From Paenibacillus flagellatus (GTDB lineage Bacteria; Bacillota; Bacilli; Paenibacillales; NBRC-103111): a stretch of 64,000 bases of DNA. Within the stretch, counting starts at the first letter, position 1. Each line of letters opens with the position of its first letter. Below the pieces are notes generated by a model that saw only the letters and a list, made by a program, of their open reading frames with translations, searched no databases and was not told where the DNA came from. A program made the position numbers and the translations under genes. This document shows positions 58,666-64,000 of the stretch, piece after piece. The stretch spans positions 310,001 through 374,000 of the forward strand of contig NZ_QJVJ01000005.1 in NCBI RefSeq assembly GCF_003217775.1. The letters are read 5' to 3'.

Positions 58666-60705
58666 TCACCATGCGTCCGTCGATACGCGCAGCTTGATGT
58701 TGTCGATGTGGGCTTTGCCGTTCGTTACCGTCGCATTGTCGTTCGTCACGTACGTGCGGACGACGTCGGTCGGGCTGGCCGGGGACGTGAACGTAACCGT
58801 CTTGGCCGTCCAGGCCGTATCGTGGAACGACAGGCTGGCGATGATCGCGCCGGTCGTCTCGTTTTTGACGTACACTTTGCCGCCCGCTCCCGTTCCGTCC
58901 GTTTTCCCCATAAACGTCATCGTGTATGAGGTCGACGGCAGCCAATGCGTCCACGTCTGATTTACCTGCTGAGCCGTAGAACCGTTCGCCTTGATCGTCA
59001 GCCCGTACTTGCCTTCGTACGCGTTGGCGGCGTCCAAGTAGGCGGTCGACGCCGTCGAGCCGATCCGGTTCCATTGGGCGGGCTGCGTCGTGTCGGTCGA
59101 GGTCGTCAGCTCGAACCCTTGGTTGACGATTTTCGACCGGTCCCATTTCATGATTCGCGCGAGCGTCAGCAAGTAGGCCGTATTCGTCGGCGTGAAGCCG
59201 TTATACTGCCCCGCCGCGATCGGGAATACGCCCATGGCGAACTGGCCGAGCTCCGTCCAGTTGGACATATATTTGCTGAAATCGGTCGCCCCGGTGCCGT
59301 TCACGTAATGGGTCAGCGTCGGAGCCGTCGTCGAGCCGTTCCACATGACGTCGGTCAACGTGTTCGTGAATTTGTCCATATCCGCTCCGGTGAAAATTTG
59401 GCCGTTCCGGTACATGTCCAGCACGAACCCGAGATCGACGTTGGCGTGAGACGTATCCTCCACCGTCGCGGCGTAGTAGGCGTAGTTCCAATTGTACGCC
59501 GTTCCGTTCGCGGTCAGCGCGTTTTTGAAATATTGCCCGACGCGCTTCGCCCTATCCAAATACGTCGCGTTGCCGTTCACCTCGTACAGGACGATCAGCA
59601 AATTCGCGTACGCCAGCGCCTGATTGTACGGCAAATACGTCCACGTCGCCGTATGCGAGAACGCGTCGAAGTTGGCCGACTGCTTGTACATCCCCGTCGT
59701 CGAGGAGAGCGGCGCCCACGTGTTGCCGATGTAGCTGCTGTTTTCCCAGCGCGGTACGATATGGCTTTCGAGAAACGTCCGGTAGCCGTTCGCTTTGGCC
59801 GAATACGCGGGCTGCAGAGAGGCGTTCTGATGGATGAGCCGCACGAACTTGGCGATCGACGTGCCGATGACGCCGTCGTGCACCATGAACGGCAGCTTCG
59901 CGCTCACCTTGACGTTGTCGAAAAACGCTTTTCCGTTGGGCACCGTATACGTCTGATGGCCAAGCCACACTTCGAGCACGTGTCCGGTCGCCGCGGGGGT
60001 CCGGCATTCCGTCGTCTTGTACTCCCACGCCGTATTCTCGAACGGAACGGTGCACAAAATCGTATTGGTCGTTTTATCCCGCAAGTATGCCCGTCCCTTG
60101 GCCGCCGATCCGTTCGTCTTGCCGTAAAATTGCAGGACGTACAGCGTATCCGGTTCGTACGTATTCAGCTGCTGGTACAAGCTTTGCCATTTCGTCCCGG
60201 TCGATTCCGTCCGAATTTCGACCGCATAGCTCCCCGCCGTCTGGGGCGGATGGTCCGTCGTTCGCAGCGCCGTGGAGGATGTGGATTGAAAGCGGGTCCA
60301 GTGCGCGGGAAGCGTGCTGTCCGTGCTCGAAGCGTCCTCGAAATCCCAGTTGTCGTCTTCGACGGGCGTATATCGGGGGCTGCTCCAGCCCAAATAGCCG
60401 TCGTTGTCGATATCGTCCGCCGTCGCGACGACCGTATCGGCATGCGTCACGAATTTGTCGAGCCAGGACGCGTCCTTCGTCAATCCGTACAGATCGAGGT
60501 AGCTGTCCAGTATATAGCTTTCGCCCCAAGCCAGTAACCCGCTGTCATCGCTTGCATAGTAATCGTCCCCCAGATTGCTTTCCGCCGTCAAATACGTGTC
60601 GTACCAGGCGTTCGACGAGGCGGATGCGCTCCATGCGGGGCCGAGCGCCAGACAGACGGCTAGCGCCGCCGCCACCCATTTTGTCGCTTTTCGATTCCGG
60701 TTCAC
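58666..60705 (-). CDS. Secreted alpha/alpha-toroid protein with two CBM-like domains (679 aa)
   Basis: A signal peptide (MNRNRKATKWVAAALAVCLA to SASA) directs export. About residues 32-115 and 268-510 look like one helical toroid (SGLLAWGESYILDSYLDLYG, then LPYNQALAYANLLIVLYEVN and ELGQFAMGVFPIAAGQYNG), as in polysaccharide lyases and glycoside hydrolases. A CenC-like carbohydrate-binding module is inserted at about 118-265, and a second one ends the protein (515-675); the two share the pattern of LYVLQFYGKTNGSAAKGRAY and SYTMTFMGKTDGTGAGGKVY. The substrate is unknown. A cre-like site suggests carbon-catabolite control. Confidence 0.75.
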   Translation of the reverse strand: MNRNRKATKWVAAALAVCLALGPAWSASASSNAWYDTYLTAESNLGDDYYASDDSGLLAWGESYILDSYLDLYGLTKDASWLDKFVTHADTVVATADDIDNDGYLGWSSPRYTPVEDDNWDFEDASSTDSTLPAHWTRFQSTSSTALRTTDHPPQTAGSYAVEIRTESTGTKWQSLYQQLNTYEPDTLYVLQFYGKTNGSAAKGRAYLRDKTTNTILCTVPFENTAWEYKTTECRTPAATGHVLEVWLGHQTYTVPNGKAFFDNVKVSAKLPFMVHDGVIGTSIAKFVRLIHQNASLQPAYSAKANGYRTFLESHIVPRWENSSYIGNTWAPLSSTTGMYKQSANFDAFSHTATWTYLPYNQALAYANLLIVLYEVNGNATYLDRAKRVGQYFKNALTANGTAYNWNYAYYAATVEDTSHANVDLGFVLDMYRNGQIFTGADMDKFTNTLTDVMWNGSTTAPTLTHYVNGTGATDFSKYMSNWTELGQFAMGVFPIAAGQYNGFTPTNTAYLLTLARIMKWDRSKIVNQGFELTTSTDTTQPAQWNRIGSTASTAYLDAANAYEGKYGLTIKANGSTAQQVNQTWTHWLPSTSYTMTFMGKTDGTGAGGKVYVKNETTGAIIASLSFHDTAWTAKTVTFTSPASPTDVVRTYVTNDNATVTNGKAHIDNIKLRVSTDAW

Positions 60706-60838
60706 GATTCATTCCTCCTTCGATTGAACGTTCGTATGCGTCTCGACGATGGAGCATCTGGGCTGCATCTGCGAAGCATACCCGGTTGTAACGGGCGACG
60801 GGATCGCCTCCTTCGGAATGGACGGCGGCACGCTTTCT

Positions 60839-60887
60839 TGTAACCGCTCTCATTTCAAATTGTAGCATAACGATGAAAGAAAGAGAA
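60839..60887 (-). promoter_or_regulatory. Promoter with cre-like site for the secreted CBM protein
   Basis: TACAAT (complement of 60859-60864) with a weak TTCTCT 17 bases upstream, and then TGAGAGCGGTTACA (complement of 60839-60852), which fits the CcpA consensus TGWAANCGNTNWCA at 13 of 14 positions. It lies just past the -10 box. The 307-base gap 60706-61012 holds no gene. Confidence 0.6.
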
Positions 60888-61012
60888 CCTATATCATACC
60901 TGTATTTTAAAATCGATCTGTCTTCCTTTCAGAGGTTGCGCCATATCCCGTACGAGCCGATTCTGATATAGTGGTATCGAGAACGCCATCATAACATTCG
61001 GGAGGTCCTTGC

Positions 61013-61933
61013 ATGACTCGACCGTGGTCGGCCGAACGAATCGTCACGGAGACCGAAGCCGCCGCCTTGATCGAAGCCCAGTTCCCCGAGCTTGCGCCCG
61101 TCTCCGTTCATCTTCTGGGCGAAGGCTTCGACAATATGGTGTACCGGGTCAACGACCGGTACGTTTTCCGTTTCCCCCGACGGACCGTCGCCGTCTCGCT
61201 GCTTGAACGGGAATGCGCGCTTCTTCCGGAAATCGTCGGGGACGGGCTGCCGCTGGCCGTGCCGGTCCCGCTCTTCATCGGGAGGCCGACGGACGACTAC
61301 GCTTGGCCGTTCGCCGGATACCCGTTCCTGGACGGCTTCGCGGCGCTCGGGATTACGCGCGAGCAGCGCGTTCGCTCGGCAGAGCCTCTAGCCGAATTTA
61401 TGGCGAAGCTGCACCGGTTCCCGGTCGAACGAGCGTTCCGGCTCGGGGCGCCGGGCGACTTGATCGGACGGCTCGAGCCCGACGGACGGCTCGCCCAGCT
61501 GACCGTCAATCGCGATAAGGCGATCGCGCTCGGACTGTGGTCCGACCCGCACCCGATCGATGCGATCGTGGAGCGGATGCGCCGATACGAAAAGCCGGCG
61601 CATCCGCCGGCGCTCGTCCACGGCGATTTCCATTTCCGCAACGTGCTCGTCGACGAAGAAGGCGTTCTGTCGGCCGTCATCGACTGGGGCGATCTTCATG
61701 TCGGCCACGCGGCCGCCGACCTCGCCTTCGTTTACAGCTTCCTGCCTCCGGAAGGACGAAGCCGTTTTTTTGCGGTATACGGGGAAACGGACGAAGCGAC
61801 GCTCGCCTACGCCCGCGTGCGGGCAGCCCATACGACGATGTTTCTGCTGCTGTACGGGCACGATCTGGGCGACGAACGGCTCGTCGGTGCCGCTCAAGCG
61901 ACGCTGCGGCTCGTTCTCGAGGACGACGGGTAG
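61013..61933 (+). CDS. Aminoglycoside phosphotransferase-family kinase (306 aa)
   Basis: The kinase core is intact: LGEGFDNMVYRVNDRYVFRF (nucleotide loop), catalytic VHGDFHFRNVLVDEE and metal-binding IDWGDLHVGHAAADLAF. The family phosphorylates small molecules (aminoglycosides, sugars, amino alcohols); the substrate here is not evident, and resistance should not be assumed. GGGAGG precedes the ATG. Confidence 0.88.
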   Translation: MTRPWSAERIVTETEAAALIEAQFPELAPVSVHLLGEGFDNMVYRVNDRYVFRFPRRTVAVSLLERECALLPEIVGDGLPLAVPVPLFIGRPTDDYAWPFAGYPFLDGFAALGITREQRVRSAEPLAEFMAKLHRFPVERAFRLGAPGDLIGRLEPDGRLAQLTVNRDKAIALGLWSDPHPIDAIVERMRRYEKPAHPPALVHGDFHFRNVLVDEEGVLSAVIDWGDLHVGHAAADLAFVYSFLPPEGRSRFFAVYGETDEATLAYARVRAAHTTMFLLLYGHDLGDERLVGAAQATLRLVLEDDG

Positions 61934-61951
61934 CGGCCGGAGCTCGTTCGC

Positions 61952-62161
61952 TTGTTTCGAACGTTATCTCGATACCGATTCCGGCTCATTCCCAACGTCA
62001 AGCAGGGAACGCTTTCGAGTCAGCTGCGGGAGCTGGAGCGGGACGGCCTGTTGACGCGCCTCGTCTATCCGGAAGTTCCGCCGCGGGTCGAATATTCGCT
62101 GTCCGAGCACGGGCGCACGCTCGCACCCGTGCTGACGCACATGTGCGAATGGGGATTCTAG
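61952..62161 (+). pseudogene. Truncated HxlR-family regulator
   Basis: The sequence [20 protein letters not shown], then [20 protein letters not shown] and VLTHMCEWG matches the C-terminal two thirds of HxlR winged-helix regulators. The N-terminal part with the first helix and conserved Cys is missing, and no ribosome binding site fits the ATG at 61952. It looks like a remnant left after a deletion joined it to the kinase gene 18 bases upstream. Confidence 0.7.
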
Positions 62162-62229
62162 CATGGCGAAACACAAAGCGAGGAAAGCGGCGTTCCTCTT
62201 GCCTCGGAATAGCGTTGCGTCAAACGCGC

Positions 62230-62261
62230 AAAACCCCGATCCGTCGCCGGATCGGGGTTTT
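62230..62261. terminator. Bidirectional terminator after the SIMPL gene
   Basis: AAAACCCCGATCCG (62230-62243) pairs perfectly with CGGATCGGGGTTTT (62248-62261) around TCGC. Confidence 0.85.
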
Positions 62262-62275
62262 CAACATGCTGCCGA

Positions 62276-63040
62276 TTAAAATTCGTACTGCACCGTCACG
62301 TTCGTCGTCACCTTCAGCTCGCCCGTCGAAATGCTCGTCGGGGCACCCGCCGCGTCCATCGCGGCCGATTTCGCTTCAAAGGCGATGTTGCTGTATTGGG
62401 ACGGGATCGCCACGCCTCCGCCTTGGTTGACGGCTACGATGCCCTTCAGCTCTTTGCCGGCGTACTTGGCGATCGCTTCGGCTTTCGCCTTCGCGTTGTC
62501 CATCGCCTTCTGGATCACCTGCAGCTCGTATTCCTGCCCCTTCTCGGTGCTGAAGCGGACGCCTTCGATCTGGTTCGCGCCGGCGGCCGAAGCGGCGTCG
62601 AGGAACGTGCCGAGCTTGTCGAGATCGCGGTACGTCACCTGCAGCATTTGCGTCGCGCTATAGCCTTTGATTTTCGGATCGCGGTCCGTATACGTATATT
62701 CCGGCTGGACGCGGAAGCCCGACGTCTGGACGTCCTTCTCCGCCAGCTTGTACGTGTCGAACAGCACCGCGCGCAGCTTCGTGTACGCCTCGGCGTTGGC
62801 CGCCTGCGCGTCCTTGGCCGTTTCGGCTTCCGTGCGAATGCCGAGACTGATGTAGGCGACGTCCGGCGAGATCGTCATTTCGCCGGTTCCGTTGACGGTA
62901 ATGACCTTCGCCGCAGCCGTCTGCTCCGCGGCGTATACCGATGTCGGCCCCAAGCTCGGCATGCTGCGGGCGTACAGCGCCGTCGTCAGCGCAAGAGCGG
63001 CTACCCCTGCGACCAGCCATTTTTTCTTCGCGTTTACCAT
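62276..63040 (-). CDS. SIMPL-domain (DUF541) exported protein (254 aa)
   Basis: A signal peptide or anchor (KKWLVAGVAALALTTALYA) is followed by the SIMPL fold: ITVNGTGEMTISPDVAYISL, then EKDVQTSGFRVQPEYTYTDR, YSATQMLQVTYRDLDKLG and the KAMDNAKAKAEAIAKYAGKE helix. Related proteins (YggE, Omp28-like) are linked to envelope or oxidative stress. The start at 63040 (MVNAKKK) has AAGGGGAAA upstream. Confidence 0.88.
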   Translation of the reverse strand: MVNAKKKWLVAGVAALALTTALYARSMPSLGPTSVYAAEQTAAAKVITVNGTGEMTISPDVAYISLGIRTEAETAKDAQAANAEAYTKLRAVLFDTYKLAEKDVQTSGFRVQPEYTYTDRDPKIKGYSATQMLQVTYRDLDKLGTFLDAASAAGANQIEGVRFSTEKGQEYELQVIQKAMDNAKAKAEAIAKYAGKELKGIVAVNQGGGVAIPSQYSNIAFEAKSAAMDAAGAPTSISTGELKVTTNVTVQYEF

Positions 63041-63142
63041 CGTCACATTTCCCCTTCGATTCCGATTTTTGGCTTTCCGCCCCTACTAACGGACGATCCG
63101 GATAAAAGGTTGCAGAGAAAACGACGGCACCCGGAAATTTTT

Positions 63143-64000
63143 TTAGCCGAGCCTCGAAACGAACGTTTCCAGCTTATCCAGCGCCCGCTCCAGCACGTCC
63201 ATCGAATACGCGTACGAGATGCGGACGTAGCCTTCCCCGTATTCGCCGAAGGCGTCGCCGGGCACGACGGCGACCCGCTCCTCCTCGAGCAGCCGCATCG
63301 TGAAGTCCATGGAGGTCAGTCCGAATCGGCCGATCGACGGGAACAAGTAAAACGCCCCTTCCGGCTTGTCCGCTTCCAGCCCGATCCGTTGAAGCCTGGC
63401 GTGAACGAAGTCTCTTCTCGCCTCGTATTCCCGCTTCATCGGCAGCGCGTCGTCGAAGCCGGCCGTGAGCGCTTCGAGAGCGGCATATTGGCTGATCGAG
63501 CTGGCGCACGTGACGTTGTATTGATGCACCTTCAGCATATGCTTCGATATGGCCGCGTCCGCAAACGTAAAGCCGATCCGCCAGCCGGTCATCGAGTGCG
63601 ACTTCGACAGCCCGTTGATGACGATCGTCCGCTCCTTCATGCCCGGCAAAGCCGCGATCGATCGGTGCGGGACGCCGTACGTCAGCTCGCTGTAAATTTC
63701 GTCGGAGATGACGAAGATCGGCCGCCCGCGCAGAAGGTCCGCCACTGCCGCCAGCTCCGCTTCGTCCATGACGCGCCCTGTCGGGTTGGACGGGTAGCAA
63801 AGCACGATCGCGCGCGTCCGCTCCGTCAGCGCGGGCTTCAGCAGCTCCGCCGTCAGCTTGAATCCCTTGCTCCGCGTATCGACGTACACCGGCGTTCCGC
63901 CGCACAGTCGCACGATTGGCTCGTACCCCGGGTAAATCGGCCCCGGCAAAACGACTTCGCTGCCCGGACCGATTATCGTCCGCAGCGTAATGTCGAGCGC
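63143..64000 (-). CDS. PLP-dependent class I/II aminotransferase, PatA/AspC-like (partial, runs off the edge)
   Basis: The C-terminal 285 residues are present. The pyridoxal-binding Lys lies in INGLSKSHSMTGWRIGF, with YPSNPTGRVMDEAEL and FVISDEIYSELTYG as further marks and the C-terminal VRISYAYSMDVLERALDKL. The N-terminus lies beyond base 64000. It resembles the group that includes N-acetyl-diaminopimelate aminotransferase PatA, the step between DapH and DapL, but that assignment is only a guess from family and distance. Confidence 0.85.
   Translation of the reverse strand, partial: ALDITLRTIIGPGSEVVLPGPIYPGYEPIVRLCGGTPVYVDTRSKGFKLTAELLKPALTERTRAIVLCYPSNPTGRVMDEAELAAVADLLRGRPIFVISDEIYSELTYGVPHRSIAALPGMKERTIVINGLSKSHSMTGWRIGFTFADAAISKHMLKVHQYNVTCASSISQYAALEALTAGFDDALPMKREYEARRDFVHARLQRIGLEADKPEGAFYLFPSIGRFGLTSMDFTMRLLEEERVAVVPGDAFGEYGEGYVRISYAYSMDVLERALDKLETFVSRLG

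Noticed and set aside
61013-61933. An antibiotic-resistance gene (aminoglycoside kinase)
   Set aside because: The fold is shared by kinases of many metabolites, and the sequence shows no close similarity to a named resistance enzyme that I can recognise. It is reported only as a family member.

Overview
The window looks like a chromosomal segment of a high-G+C member of the Paenibacillaceae (Paenibacillus or Cohnella type). This rests on Gram-positive features throughout: strong GGAGG ribosome binding sites, lipoproteins with a lipobox, a PyrR-regulated pyr operon, an S-layer-homology protein, a YtrA-type GntR/ABC operon, and the acetylase branch of lysine synthesis (dapH-dapL). No ribosomal RNA is present to settle the genus. 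The right edge cuts through an aminotransferase gene; the left edge shows no cut gene.

Left end (1-10,100). A tRNA-Val(GAC) gene is the target of a 9.4-kb integrative element bounded by 45-bp identical direct repeats (610-654 and 10053-10097). The element carries a tyrosine integrase, a CI-like repressor with a divergent operator region, two excisionase-like proteins (one near each end), an ArpU-like late regulator, an HK97-type portal, an HK97-fold major capsid protein and a tape-measure protein. Terminase, prohead protease, head-tail connectors, tail tube and lysis genes are all absent, yet the remaining genes are intact. It is either a deleted prophage or a capsid-encoding satellite. Repeated TTTGGTGCC sites at both ends look like integrase arm sites.

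10,100-22,100. Housekeeping and small genes: a His/Tyr-rich protein, DUF2905, a methyltransferase, a LysE exporter, a YolD-like protein with a perfect LexA-type box, thymidylate synthase next to a sugar nucleotidyltransferase, an SLH/PrcB-like surface protein, an ECF sigma/anti-sigma pair, tRNA-Leu, tRNA-Ile2 and tRNA-fMet, an NAD(P)H oxidoreductase and PgpA.

22,100-29,300. A five-gene minus-strand operon combines a MacB-type system (two ATPases, adaptor lipoprotein, double-length FtsX permease) with an extracellular solute-binding lipoprotein. One ATPase carries a C-terminal AbrB/SpoVT-like domain.

29,850-35,860. The most unusual locus is a compact three-gene minus-strand operon. It encodes a CorA-like two-helix membrane protein with a large novel N-terminal region, a response regulator whose output region looks like a HEPN domain (R-x4-H motif), and a 1008-residue histidine kinase whose N-terminal half is two tandem RNase III-like/dsRBD modules with degraded catalytic residues. 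I infer a double-stranded-RNA-sensing phosphorelay with a possible RNase and membrane effector. I know of no described system with this layout.

36,000-45,000. A YtrABC-like ABC operon with its own operator; a sulfonate-use operon (lipoprotein plus SsuD-like monooxygenase) divergent from a regulator that fuses an HTH to a cytoplasmic sulfonate-binding-protein-like domain; an array of short palindromes; and an ECF sigma factor with a C39-like and a GyrI-like gene.

45,000-64,000. The pyr operon (pyrR-B-C-AA-AB-F-E, with a PyrR attenuator, but without pyrP, pyrK or pyrD); dapH-dapL-tagA; a DUF4386 membrane protein and an XRE/membrane-protein pair; a secreted CBM-bearing alpha/alpha-toroid protein with a cre-like site; an APH-type kinase; a truncated HxlR regulator; a SIMPL-domain protein; and a class I/II aminotransferase running off the edge.
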